Source: Acanthosepion esculentum (Eukaryota; Mollusca; Cephalopoda; Sepiida; Sepiidae). Taken from it: a DNA stretch of 64,000 nucleotides. The stretch's first letter is position 1, and each line of letters starts with the position of its first letter. Below, in pieces: positions 41,401-50,617 of the stretch. The DNA lies in assembly GCA_964036315.1 (NCBI GenBank), contig OZ038507.1, forward strand, positions 60,047,002 through 60,111,001, read 5' to 3'. Position numbers and translations under genes: made by a program. The notes below the pieces were generated by a model. That model made no database searches, was not told where the DNA came from, and saw only the letters and a list, made by a program, of their open reading frames with translations.

Positions 41401-41655
41401 GTTAGTCGCCTCGGCAGACATTTTCTTCAACCTAGCCCTAACTACCAGAGCCTGGTCCTTCTTGATAAGCGAGGAGGCCAGCTCGGCCCTAGCTACTGCT
41501 ACTTGCCCACTATCTCCCGACTGGTTGGCATCCTCTAATCTAGACTCTGCTGCCATTTGCGCTGTTAATCTATCTCTATTGAGCCGACGACTATAATCAG
41601 CTGCAAACGACCTGATGACCGACTTAAGGTGTCCTCACCACCTATTCCCAAGCAC
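38461..41655 (-). mobile_element. Tx1/L1-like LINE insertion, 5' truncated
   Basis: Non-LTR retrotransposon on the minus strand with one intact RT frame, a 3' untranslated region of roughly 550 bp and an A-rich end near 38430-38470. The frame stays open upstream of the first Met to a stop near 41650. The endonuclease domain expected before the RT is absent, which is ordinary 5' truncation. It separates the coding part of a Penelope element from that element's tail, so it inserted later. I could not find a convincing target duplication. Confidence 0.8.
39031..41556 (-). CDS. Reverse transcriptase ORF of Tx1/L1-like LINE (841 aa)
   Basis: An uninterrupted 841-residue frame, the longest real coding sequence in the window. 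It makes cDNA by target-primed reverse transcription. RT motifs in order: Lys-Thr-Pro-Gly-Ile-Asp-Gly (148-154), Asn-Phe-Arg-Pro-Leu-Thr (208-213), Gln-Ser-Lys-Ala-Phe-Asp (276-281, first catalytic Asp region), Ile-Arg-Gln-Gly-Cys-Pro-Leu-Ser-Pro (332-340), Tyr-Ala-Asp-Asp (377-380, catalytic). A zinc-binding Cys-x2-Cys-x8-His-x4-Cys lies at 699-716, as in the zf-RVT domain at the end of such ORFs. GC content is clearly above the neighbourhood. It lacks the N-terminal endonuclease, so it is probably not autonomous. Family call (Tx1 or L1-like) is from motif style, and other high-GC LINE clades are possible. Confidence 0.88.
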   Translation of the reverse strand: MAAESRLEDANQSGDSGQVAVARAELASSLIKKDQALVVRARLKKMSAEATNMAAELRKEELRSAADRYFPSVTSPDGRQMTTNEGICEAFRSHFRDLFTREPGLSPANFDAYLADFPRLETGEADVCEGAVTEEEIWEALKQAGRDKTPGIDGLPYEVYLRLSPVFVPLLALMFNHWLRNGNIPQRFTRGVIKLLRKNKSGGDGLDNFRPLTMLNVELKILAKVLANRLQLVLDSLIGPEQTCAVRGRTIQDNLHIVRQIMEKVDGEAALINLDQSKAFDRVDHRFLEAVLASAGFGPQFRSWTRLLYKSPGALVEVNGVRSEPFTLSRSIRQGCPLSPMLYVLALEPFLHKLKANPVLRGISLPGATKAAKYSAYADDVSVFVTNTAEIHEIGKEICKYETVAGAKINREKSVGLRLAEWEGVTLPGPFSWTDGPVKILGIWFGPGLLLDTNWLEVRRKVDEAVRLWTRRNLSLKGRAEVCISHIYPILLYRLSVLPLPSTVLVKFVKELFDFLWRGKAHMVSREVCCLHPAEGGLGMPSVETRQHMLRLNFLERMCTQNDGEGEFWKEDARQSFPSLQSMHFDEAEAHRSPEGECLFYKECRDALRCLLKVKDRLPDTQDMSRKALYRVAVRGIAKDKLPGKLGLTNKEFRSVSPWAPGLKCLNNDASSLTWLVLRWALWVGKKLCAAGLAISAECVRCGDWEESIEHAFFHCDIVQPLCRLIEGYMVRVLDGKFFVLEASSVCTNVVPSMSRDQHYVLLCLLGIMRMVVWTTRQKEFPAGEKFSSLQLVSFFRHQLKVKIRAERARLSSWNFGKRWVKISRLVRVRGADLEWLLDAT

Positions 41656-41835
41656 ACTCCCCGTCAATTCCCTCTGTATGGTTGCTAATCATGTTGCTAC
41701 TATTTTACAAACTAAATAAACGTTAAAATCCTTTTAATTTCAAAAGACGCGATGATGTTATCACGTGCATGGCGAAGATTTTTATCATGTGACGGCGTGA
41801 AAAGATCGAAGAATACGTTATAAAATTTAAATATA
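41656..41835 (-). repeat. Penelope 3' untranslated region (proximal part)
   Basis: AT-rich DNA between the Penelope stop codon and the LINE insertion, with a CACGTGA word comparable to that in the 3' region of the 11.7 kb Penelope fragment. Confidence 0.45.
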
Positions 41836-42857
41836 TTATAAACATTGTAGGATGTTTCCAGAAATATTGTAATCTATACGATTAATAAGAGGTCTTTTGC
41901 TTTTAATATGTAATGCTTCTAAGATTTTAAGGCGTCTAATGTCTGTATGTTTATCTATAATTTTAGTATTTTCTACAAGTATTTTACGTATATCAGATTG
42001 CGTAAGGGAAACAGTATGTGACTTAATATGTTGTTTAATGGAGCTAGAATTATTTAGATGCAGAGTTAATCTTCTGGAGAGCCGGGTGGTTGTAAATCCA
42101 ATATATGTATGTGGATTAGAAGAGCATTCTTCCATGGGACATTTAAACTCATACACAACATTGGTTCTATCAACAACCGCAGCAACTGGAGAATGATTAT
42201 TACTCATTATCAGGTTAGAGGTTTTAAATTTACTATAATATATATTAAGTTTTAAGGCCTTATTTGAATCAACAGGAAACACATTATGGTGTATTATAGA
42301 CTTAAGGGTCTTTTCATCCATGCTGTATTGTCTATGCATTTGTCCTCTGTAAAAGAGGTTAATTGAGGATAATTTTCTGGGTGTATCTCTTGGTAGGTCT
42401 GAGAAGTATCTATCAAATTCATTATCAACTAGATAGTTAGGAAAACCGTTATTAATAAGGGTTTGCTTGATGTTAGTCAATTGTTTATGAAATATTTTAT
42501 TGGTAGTAGAGATAAGTTTTGCTCTAGTAACTAGGTTAGAAATTATTGACCGTTTATATTTAATGGGGCATTCACTAAGATAGTTGAGGGTGCAATTGTT
42601 ATCACTTGTAGGTTTTTTGTATACAGAAGTGGTAAAAGTGTCATTACTAGTATCTATTAAAACATCCCAAAAAGGGATCTTATTATCTTTAGTTAGTTCA
42701 TGTGTAAAATTAAGTACTGAATTATTTTTAAAAGCTTGTTGCAAAAAGGTTAATTCATCAAACTTTTTAGCAAGTATAAGGATATCATCAACATAACGGA
42801 GGTATATGCTAGGTGTTTCAATAATACCAAAAATGTTATCTTCAAGATATAATTACT
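41836..42857 (-). pseudogene. Penelope-like element: RT 3' half and GIY-YIG endonuclease
   Basis: A 302-codon frame, which extends upstream without a stop to about 42853. The extension contains Leu-Arg-Tyr-Val-Asp-Asp-Ile-Leu-Ile (RT catalytic box, about 42785-42812). In the frame: Ile-Pro-Phe-Trp-Asp-Val (23-28), Val-Tyr-Lys-Lys-Pro-Thr (41-46), the thumb-like Asn-Ile-Lys-Gln-Thr-Leu-Ile-Asn-Asn-Gly-Phe-Pro (91-102), then the endonuclease with Val-Val-Tyr-Glu-Phe (196-200), Cys202 and Cys207, Tyr-Ile-Gly (214-216), Arg221 and a C-terminal Leu-Glu-Ala-Leu-His-Ile. The sequence turns round at about 42855, where the upstream RT part lies inverted. The frame itself has no stop. Confidence 0.9.
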
Positions 42858-43060
42858 AATTACATCTATAACAACCCTCTTATGCAACCTCTTAAAATTA
42901 ATCCGAATATACTCAAAAAATCCTTTTAATCTGCACTACAGAGGTTCCTTTCTATGACCACCTTAATAATATTTATTTACAGGTGGACGGCGTCTCTATG
43001 GGATCTGTCCTTGGTCCAACATTTAGCAATACTAATTTCGATATCATTTTCAAATAAAAA
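42858..43060 (+). pseudogene. Inverted 5' RT segment of the same Penelope family
   Basis: The plus strand encodes Asn-Tyr-Ile-Tyr-Asn-Asn-Pro-Leu-Met-Gln, then in a shifted frame Cys-Thr-Thr-Glu-Val-Pro-Phe-Tyr, and Gln-Val-Asp-Gly-Val-Ser-Met-Gly-Ser, Leu-Gly-Pro-Thr-Phe-Ser-Asn (about 42990-43032). In Penelope RTs these motifs come shortly before the Tyr-Val-Asp-Asp box found on the opposite strand at 42.8 kb. The two parts are thus complementary halves joined head to head. Confidence 0.85.
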
Positions 43061-43138
43061 GTTTCATTAGAGAATATGAGAAAATTGAAAAGAAAATATG
43101 CAAGACTATGTTTTCTTTAACATTCAATACATGTTTAA
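43045..43138 (+). repeat. Inverted copy of the Penelope tail end
   Basis: ATCATTTTCAAATAAAAAGT, CATTAGAGAATATGAGAAAA and AACATTCAATACATGTTTAA are the inverse of 38203-38297 with about 10% mismatch. Together they bracket the composite 38.2-43.1 kb element. Confidence 0.85.
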
Positions 43139-43245
43139 AAGAAAAGTTGCTGCCAAATTACACACATATATATATATATTACACACACACATATATATAA
43201 ATATATATGTGTGGGGGGTGCATTTAGGCAGCAATCCTTCTTTCA

Positions 43246-43618
43246 TGCACATTTCATTAAAAACGACTGACAAGGTGCTTTTATTTAGTTTTTTTTTTGC
43301 GATCTAATAATGTTTTTCTTTTCAGGTGATAAATTATATAAAAACTGTCTGAATGTACTTTTTATATTATTGTTTATTTTTCTATTCTTGCCGTTGCAAG
43401 AAACGCCTAATGTGGAAATCCAACAATTGATTAGGAAATCCGTTATTAATCAGCGTTTGCTTTATATTTTTTAATTCATTAAAGAAAAGCGTGCGAGAGG
43501 ATGAGTTCTCGTGCGCTCGTGTGAGGAAATTCTTAATAACACCTATTTTATATCTAAGAGAAATTATATAAAAAACTAAATAAAAGCACCTTGTCAGTCG
43601 TTTTTAATGAAATGTGCA
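43246..43618. mobile_element. Small element with perfect 49 bp inverted repeats and a Penelope fragment inside
   Basis: 43246-43294 is the exact reverse complement of 43570-43618 (starts TGCACATTTCATTAAAAACG). TTCA flanks both sides (43242-43245 and 43619-43622), a candidate 4 bp target duplication. Inside, the minus strand of about 43415-43555 encodes Arg-Tyr-Lys-Ile-Gly-Val-Ile-Lys-Asn, Leu-Thr-Arg-Ala-Arg-Glu and Asn-Ile-Lys-Gln-Thr-Leu-Ile-Asn-Asn-Gly-Phe-Pro-Asn, a clear match in order to residues 62-103 of the 42 kb Penelope frame. It is a non-autonomous element or a Penelope derivative with inverted terminal repeats. Confidence 0.88.

Positions 43619-43621
<3 letters not shown>

Positions 43622-43674
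<53 letters not shown>
43622..43674. repeat. (TA)n microsatellite
   Basis: TA run directly after the 373 bp inverted-repeat element. Confidence 0.9.
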
Positions 43675-43677
<3 letters not shown>

Positions 43678-43865
43678 TTTTCAAACGTCCGCCTTTGAAA
43701 GCTCTAATAAATATTAGTATTAGTATTTATTTTTTTATCTACAATCAGGGCCGGTGCGAGTGGGGGGTAAGCCTGATTATGGGACCCAGTTAGTGCTTTG
43801 TGACTCTCGCTATCTTATCAATATTTGCTTTTTTTTTTACCTACATTTATATACGTTACAAATTT

Positions 43866-44010
43866 ACCTACTGTATTCCTGATTACTCTTCCATTGTTCT
43901 TGCTTCTTAGTAATGTTTCTGTTTTATAATTCTTTTACGCTCAGTAACCACTTGTGTCTCAGTGGCTTTGCTGCCTTGCTTAGGGTAAATCCGATTAAAA
44001 AAGAAAAGAA
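43866..44010 (+). pseudogene. Jockey-like LINE 3' end
   Basis: CCTGATTACTCTTCCATTGT, ACGCTCAGTAACCACTTGTG, TTTGCTGCCTTGCTTAGGGT then AAATCCGATTAAAAAAG. The same 3' untranslated end terminates the 24.6, 26.25 and 59.65 kb copies. Extremely 5' truncated. Confidence 0.75.
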
Positions 44011-44549
44011 TAAGAGCACAACTGAAGAAAATGAAAAGTTTTCGCGGATTTTGACGCCATTCTGGGGTCTTGAGAGCTCGTGGCAGTGCTTTGTGACCCA
44101 GGCTATCTTATCAAAATTTGATTTCTTTCTATCTATATTTATATACTGTTGTGAGACCGATACTTTCCTACATCATGGACTCTCCCAGTACTATATTATT
44201 ATGTGAATGGTAGTATCATGAGAGTAGCACCAGTAATGCGCAGCCGCGTACGATACCAATATCGCACACCACTGAATAGTAAGCTCTGCTTACTCTTACA
44301 CTATTCTTTCTAACTTTTCTGTTTAATATATCTTTCTTAACTCTAACCCGTGTTCCGTGTTTTCCTTCCGTGGCCCCTACTTCGGGTCCACATCATATAC
44401 GTTACAAAATAAACTAAGCACACCTGATTATATAACTATTAAACATTTTCGCGGATTTTGATGTCATTCTAGGTGGGTTTTTTAACGCCGAAACCGGTGA
44501 ATTTGTTTTACTCAGTCTAAAAACACGGAATATAAAATCACTATTTTTT

Positions 44550-44835
44550 ATCCATAATGTTGAATGTGTTAAATTATTCAACTTTTTCAAGAAAAATTTC
44601 AAGTTGACGTTAAAAATTGCCGCAAAACATTGCTGATTTAAGATGGCATGATCTATTATGACACGTCCATAATTTGTATTTAGATACATTGGATTTATTT
44701 TTCAGTTTTTCTACTTGAATTGTTCACCTGTATTGCATACGATCCATTATTGTACATAATTAGGTTACAATAAAATTTGTATTTTATAATATAAAAATTG
44801 AGATGCATTATACAGTGTTCGTATCATAGACCCTT
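44550..44835 (+). repeat. Dispersed repeat shared with 37.4-37.7 kb
   Basis: Second copy of the block at 37400-37690, here inside the CAGRGCCGGTGC-bounded region. Confidence 0.7.
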
Positions 44836-45234
44836 GCACCGGCTCTGGTTATAGTATAAAAATACAGTTTTAATGTATACTGTATTTATAGAATAAATTA
44901 TGCTACAATTAAATTTTATAGGAATACTACTTTATGAATATTGAGTAAAGTTGGGGGGGCTCCGTATTATATATTCGAGGAGCGGTGATTCATAGATTCG
45001 GGAGGAGGGGGCTCGTGACCCTTGCAATGGCCCCGTATATATTATAAAAATATAGTTTTAATGTATGTTATATTTATAGGATAAATTACGCCAAAATAAC
45101 ACTTGTATTTTATAAGATTATTACCTCATGAAAATTGTATAAAATTCGGGGCTCCGTATCATAGATTAGAGGGGCGGCGTATCATAGATTATGATGAGGG
45201 GAGGGGAAGGAACGAGACCCTTGCACCGGCTCTG
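44835..45234 (+). repeat. ~190 bp tandem duplication
   Basis: CCCTTGCAMYGGCYCTG, ATAAAAATAYAGTTTTAATG and GGGGCTCCGTATYATA recur with a spacing near 190 bp, each unit ending in a copy of the terminal sequence of the transposon-like block. Confidence 0.7.
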
Positions 45235-45499
45235 ATTAAATCCATGTAAAAGTCTGGATTTGCTGAAGCTATTTAAGTACTTGACTCCAACTCTTGGGTT
45301 AATGTTTTTGGTTCAGTAGCAACTTGCGGTGCTGAACCAAAACTATCCATAGCACAGCCTCTTCTAATTTCAATTTCCTTATCTCCTCTCTGGTCCGAAC
45401 TAATTGTTATCGGCCTTGGTTATGTTATTATTTGTTTCTGCCATGTTACATATACTATCCAATGAGTTGTCGCTATTGCTGAAAGTCACGTGCTTGCTC

Positions 45500-45640
45500 G
45501 GGGCACTTCGACATGGTGTAATCGTTAGCAAGCTTGTCTCGCTAGAACAATCACAGATGAATAGTGAGTTCGATTCTTACTGGATTGTTCCTCCCTCTCG
45601 GCCTTGTGCCACACATATAAGCTACGTTTAGAAAATCACA
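45500..45640 (+). repeat. SINE family B, copy 2
   Basis: GGCACTTCGACATGGTGTAA, A-box-like TGTAATCGTTAGCAAG, then GCTAGAACAATCACAGATGA, B box GAGTTCGATTCTTACTGG and GGCCTTGTGCCACACATATA, AGCTACGTTTAG. Confidence 0.88.
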
Positions 45641-45899
45641 TTGTCTTCGTTCGGCAGATTAGTCGAGCGGAGAGCTGACCAAAGCGACTGCCACGTTCTC
45701 GGTTATCGTTATTTGTTTTGGCCTTGCATATTATTTTGGAACTGGAATCGACTGTCCTTTGCGCCTGGGAGTCATTCCTGATAGGATTTATTGCAAGAGA
45801 TGCATCCAAATTTTCTCCAACGTCATAACTGCGAAGTAAACATTAACTGCTTCTGCGTCGGTTTGAATTTTTTCCGTGCACGTAACCATTAAGAGGTGC

Positions 45900-46436
45900 A
45901 GGACAACTCAACATCGCCAACTCAACACCGTCGACTGAACACCACCAACTGAGCGCCGGGACAACTCAGCACCGCCAACTCAACACCGCCGACAGAACAC
46001 CACCGACTGAGCGCCGGGACAACTCAACACCGCCGACTGAATATCACCAACTGAGCGCCGGGACAACTCAATACCGCCGACTGAGCGCCGGGACAACTCA
46101 ACACCGCCAACTCAACACCGCCGACTGAACACCACCAACTGAGCGCCGGGACAACTCAACACCGCCAACTCAACAGTGCCGACAGAACACCACCGACTGA
46201 GCGCCGGGACAACTCAACACCGCCGACTGAATATCACCAACTGAGCGCCGGGACAACTCAATACCGCCGACTGTGCGCCGGGACAACTCAACACCGCCGT
46301 CTGAACACCACCGACTTTTTACTTTTATTCGGTTATAAAAAATAAATATGTTTTTCTGGTGCTGAGTTGTCTCGGCCCTGAGTTGTTCTGGCGCTCAGTC
46401 GTCGGTGTTGAGTCGGTGGTTTTGAGTTGTCCCTTT
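45900..46436. repeat. GC-rich minisatellite with an inverted cap
   Basis: Repeats of GGACAACTCAACACCGCC and GACTGAACACCACCAACTGA, GCGCCG fill 45903-46315 with a composite period of roughly 60-160 bp. After a short AT spacer (46316-46350) the complementary sense appears: GGTGCTGAGTTGTCTCGG, CTGAGTTGTTCTGGCGCTCA and GAGTTGTCCC (46358-46436). The array and cap could fold into a long hairpin. Confidence 0.88.
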
Positions 46437-46454
46437 CCGACAATTACGATATGC

Positions 46455-46467
46455 TTTTCTTAGATTT

Positions 46468-46507
<40 letters not shown>

Positions 46508-46708
46508 TTTCAATTACTTTTTATTTATTTTCATCTTTTCATTTTATACATTTTTCTTTCATTCTTTTTTCTTTTTTTTCTATCTTTCTTACTATCTTTC
46601 TTTCTTTTTTCTTTCTATATTTCTTTTTCTCTTTCTTACTTTCTGAATTGCTTTTTTACTTATTTCTCTTCATTTTTTCATTTTATAGATTATTCTTTCT
46701 TTTTTCTT

Positions 46709-46740
<32 letters not shown>

Positions 46741-47330
46741 TTCTTTTCTTTCTTTCTTTCTTTCTCAGTTGCTTTCTATTTATTTCTCTTCATCTTTTCA
46801 TTTTATACATTTTTCTTTCTTTCTTTTTATCTTCTTTCTTACTTTCTTGTTTTCTTTTTCTTTCTTTCTTTCTTTCTCAGTTGCTTTTTATATTTATTTT
46901 TCTTCATCTTTTCATTTTATACATTTTTATTTCTTCCTTTTTTCTTTCTATCTTTCTTTCTTTTTTCTTTCTATCTTTCTTTTTCTCTTTCTTTTTTTTT
47001 TACTTTCTGAATTGCTTTTTTTATTTATTTCTCTTCATCTTTTCGTTTTATAGATTTTTTCTTTCTTTCTTTTTTCTTTCTTTCTTTCGTCCTTCCTTTC
47101 TTTCTTTCTCAGTTGCTTTTTATTTTATTTCTCTTCATCTTTTCATTTTATACATTTTTCTTTCTTTCTTTTTATCTTCTTTCTTACTTTTTTGTTTTCT
47201 CTTTCTTTCTTTCTTTCTTTCTCAGTAGCATTTTTATTTATTTCTCTCCATCTTTTTATTTTTATACATATTTTCATTTTCTTTCTTTTTTTTTCTTTTT
47301 CTTTGTTTGTTTCTTTCATTCGCGATAACA
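46455..47330. repeat. Pyrimidine-rich array with ~100-130 bp higher-order unit
   Basis: Seven copies of the phrase CAGTTGCTTTTTATTTATTT, CTCTTCATCTTTTCATTTTA, TACATTTTTC (near 46511, 46645, 46767, 46880, 47007, 47113 and 47223), separated by (TTTC)n stretches of different length. Confidence 0.9.
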
Positions 47331-48340
47331 TTTTCTTCATTTCAGTCTCTCCTTATTTTCTTCAAAATCTCTTAGTTTATAGTTCCGTTCCAAATTTCAA
47401 AATATAAATCCAGTGAATCAAAAATCCTGATCTCTTCACCAAGATCTCAAAATTATCGCTCAGCTGTTTTATCTGGTGCCTACTTACGCCACAATGATGT
47501 CTTGACAGTTCATTAAAAAGAATCGGCTCTCAATTTAATAATATTGAATTTCCAGAGTATCTCATTCCTTGTTGAGTCACTTAATCCAATATTTCTTAAT
47601 TTATCCCTCGTATTAAACGTTATGTGGACAATATTTTACCAAACTGTGCTAATAACTTAATTAATTAAGCTACGAATTTAGTGATCCACCCTCGTTTACC
47701 TGAGTCATCATCGTGTTATATAAAATCGCATCAGTGAGAGAAAGTGTGAATCGAACCCGCTACGCTAGGTAATTCTCTGAATCATCGCAAAACGACAGGT
47801 GATATTTTATGCTAATTTATACTGGATTTTAATCTTCTCCGTATACTGGGACGCGATGACATCTGCTGAGTCCTGGGTCAGCCCAACCCTAGATCAAGGG
47901 CTATGAGACAAGAGCAAGTTGGTTTGTTTTTTTGTAAAATCTTTTTCTGGGTTTATATTTAAAAGCCGGATTCCTCGACAAGAAATCCTATCAATACAAG
48001 GAACGTGACGATGATAACACGTTGTTTTCGATGGGTTGAGGCTTGGGTATGTCGGGGAGCGAGTGGAATGTGGATAGCGCGGAAGTCAAGCCCAGCGTGT
48101 CTTACAGGGGACTGTCAGCATTTGGCGCGCAATCGCACATGAGCGTACACTATCGCAGAAAAGGAAATTGGAAAGATATTGGCTCGAAAAAAAAGCGGAA
48201 GAAGGAATAGCCGAATTGTTCTTTGGACGAAACAAAGATTGGCATAAGGCTATACTTATTCAGAGCAATAGAAGATGGAAATATATTATTACTCAATGTC
48301 TTTTTCCTTCTGTAAGCCTGTCTTCTTTACTACGTCGATC
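47331..48340. other. Mostly featureless, with one tRNA-like remnant
   Basis: AT-rich mixed DNA. On the minus strand AGCGGGTTCGATTCACACTT (about 47745-47764) is B-box-like, and GCGATGATTCAGAG upstream could be an A-box remnant of a SINE. Nothing else is recognised. Confidence 0.35.
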
Positions 48341-48341
48341 T

Positions 48342-48537
<196 letters not shown>

Positions 48538-48551
48538 GGTATGTATGTATA

Positions 48552-49045
48552 TCGGGTGTAACAGCAAAATTGTCCAAATCGTGTAACAGCATAACTTTCC
48601 ATCTCACAAAATGTTTAATATTTAAAAAAATCAATAAACTGATTGAGTTTCTTTTTTACAGATTTTCAGGTAAGACGTTTAAACATCTTGACACGATTTG
48701 TCGTAAGAATCTCTGCAAGCCCCTTTCAGTTATTCAGCAAGAAAGAAAACACGTTAAAATCGTTTTGTGTCAGCCCCACTGTCTTCCTAAATGGGCAATG
48801 GTGAGAGGAAAAACATTCATTTAGGCCTTCAGTAATGTTACCAATATTCATACGCTGGATTCCATCTTCAGAGTCCATTCAAGAACCATCAAGAGAACGG
48901 TGAATAAGTTTTAGAAAAGAAAATAATAGAGAGGACAACTGGACAGGTCACAACAGGAAGAGGGATCATCATTTTAACTTAGGGCGAAAGAGATCCATTA
49001 GAAAAGATCCAACGCAATCCATACACTAACTAATGAGAGAAAGAG
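48552..49045 (+). pseudogene. Tc1/mariner-like remnant, copy 3 (5' end)
   Basis: The terminal repeat TCGGGTGTAACAGCAAAATT, GTCCAAAT follows TATA. Downstream the plus strand encodes Phe-Ser-Asn-Val-Thr-Asn-Ile-His-Thr-Leu, then Ser-Arg-Thr-Ile-Lys-Arg-Thr-Val-Asn-Lys, the first helix-turn-helix seen on the minus strand of copies 1 and 2. A TTTCTTTTTTACAG word (about 48646-48660) resembles a splice acceptor. It is cut near 49045 and joined to a different retroelement fragment. Confidence 0.75.
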
Positions 49046-49281
49046 GTCCAAATATCAAGAACTGGTCGAACAATGTCGGCAAAAGTCATGGCAAAAGATA
49101 TACTATGACCCCGTAGAAGTTGATTGCAGGGGCTTTGCTGGACAGTCGTTGTGCAGGGCCCTAGCAAAAATAGGCATAGTGGGGGCAGTTAGGGCGAGAG
49201 CGCTGAAGGACATTACCAACGCAGTTCTAACTGCGTCAAAATGGATTTGGCTTAAGAGATCAGGGCCATGGAAGAAATAGT
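49046..49281 (+). pseudogene. Retroelement polyprotein C-terminal fragment
   Basis: About 78 open codons ending at a TAG: Lys-Tyr-Gln-Glu-Leu-Val-Glu-Gln-Cys, Pro-Val-Glu-Val-Asp-Cys-Arg-Gly-Phe-Ala-Gly-Gln-Ser-Leu, Leu-Ala-Lys-Ile-Gly-Ile and Ala-Ser-Lys-Trp-Ile-Trp-Leu-Lys-Arg. I recognise this as the C-terminal end of many RT-bearing ORFs in aquatic animals, but not the clade. Upstream is cut off at the junction with the Tc1/mariner remnant. Confidence 0.6.
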
Positions 49282-49354
49282 GAGGACATTAAGGGAAATC
49301 TCAGAATCGTAATTAGGAGACATGTTATACGTTATAAGGGAATACTAAGACAAT

Positions 49355-49600
49355 TGTTGTGTCGGAAACCTACCACCCCACTTGAAGATGAACTTGTCTG
49401 CGTCTGTGAACAAAGACTTTAAATAGTGGCATGTCAGTTGACATGAGGGAGACAGGGAGACAGAGAAGTTCTTGGCTGAGCTCGTTATTGACTACTCAGG
49501 CGATTTCTGTACCTTTTTACCAACCTATTAAAACCCTTTTTATTGTTACGTGTTATTCGGCGTTTGTCTCTACTAACCCCAAATCAACATCATGACAACA
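49355..49600 (+). repeat. Candidate LTR (246 bp)
   Basis: Begins TGTTGT and ends ACAACA, the inverted TG...CA ends of long terminal repeats. It contains TTTAAATAG (TATA-like) and CTATTAAAACCC (possible polyadenylation region). It starts 74 bp after the stop codon of the retroelement fragment, where a 3' LTR would be expected. There is no second LTR copy and no clear polypurine tract, so the call is tentative. Confidence 0.4.
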
Positions 49601-50617
49601 ATATATTCAGTTAGGGCAGTCGAACTGTTATGGATAGTGGTTGAGAATCGTTGTTATATGTGTGGGGGGAATAGGGTTTTTTTCGGGGGGGTACTTTGCT
49701 TTTCGGTTACTGATTGCCATTCTTATTTGTCGTTTTTTTTTTGTTAGCGATTACTCGCGGTTTTATTTCAATATGTAAGCCTAATTGAATATTTATTATG
49801 AATGGAATGGGGGAGAAAGATATAGTTTCGTAGTAATAATAGTCTGGAAATTTAGAGAGTTGAAGCTAGTACTAATTGAGAAGATTTATTTTGAGAAATA
49901 TGTATCAGATTGTAAATATGTGTATAGGTTACTTAATTGAGTAGATAGCATAATTATTTAGTTATTTATTTATTGTTATTAGGCCATCGAATTATTTTAG
50001 TCGGTAAATGACAAAACGTCTATACAAGATTTTTTTCACCTGACAGAACAGCGAATTTCTTTTGAGAAGGTACTAGTATAGGATAGTTTTGAGTTGGGTA
50101 TGAGTGTAGGTTTAGTTAAAGGTTTAGTATTGCTATGGGATTAGTATTTGAAAGGTAAAACATGGACTTAAACAATGCAATAAAGATACCAGCTCACCTC
50201 GGTATGGATTCCGGAAGCAGTAAACTGGAGGTAATAAAAAGACACCACTATATAGAAGAGGATCCCTGTTTTCATTGGCTGACGCTGACTGACATATGTC
50301 AATAAGAACGGTCGAAGTCCGGCGTTGCTAGTTTCTTACGATTACTGTTTTTTTGCAATGTCGCGGTGCGTAGCACGACGCTTTCAAGGAGGCGGCCGGA
50401 TTCAGCTAGAATCAGGTCGGGGATGCTGCTGGAGCCGATATGATGCAAAACCCGAAATCGGCGATAAGAACAATGCATCACTGAAGACCACCCTTGATGC
50501 ATGTAAAATGTATTATTTAACTAAGTATGTATATTACCAGCACCCATTTTTTAAAAATATTATTTAAGGAAAATTTTTGACAATGTCAGCAAAGAATAGC
50601 TATTTCATTTCTTTGAT
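49601..50617. other. No recognised feature
   Basis: AT-rich mixed DNA. A 47-codon frame at about 50162-50305 and an 80-codon frame at 50325-50567 show no recognisable motifs. Confidence 0.45.

Larger units (their letters stand above)
43746..45234. mobile_element. Candidate DNA transposon block with CAGRGCCGGTGC ends
   Basis: Left end CAGGGCCGGTGCGAGTGGGG. Right end, read inversely, CAGAGCCGGTGCAAGGG. Two further inverse ends lie inside at 44831-44847 and about 45017-45034 (the last diverged). Ends starting CAG are usual in hAT-like elements, but no 8 bp duplication is found at any of the combinations. Internal direct duplications (GTGCTTTGTGAC at 43794 and 44085; TTTTCGCGGATTTTGA at 44039 and 44449) show rearrangement, and a Jockey-like 3' end has inserted at 43866. 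No transposase is encoded. Confidence 0.5.

Noticed and set aside
38420..41720. Target-site duplication for the Tx1/L1-like LINE
   Set aside because: No direct repeat longer than a few bases was found at the likely ends. The exact borders are uncertain.
43738..45242. 8 bp hAT target duplication for the CAGRGCCGGTGC block
   Set aside because: Flanks TCTACAAT and ATTAAATC do not match, nor does the inner end flank GTTATAGT.
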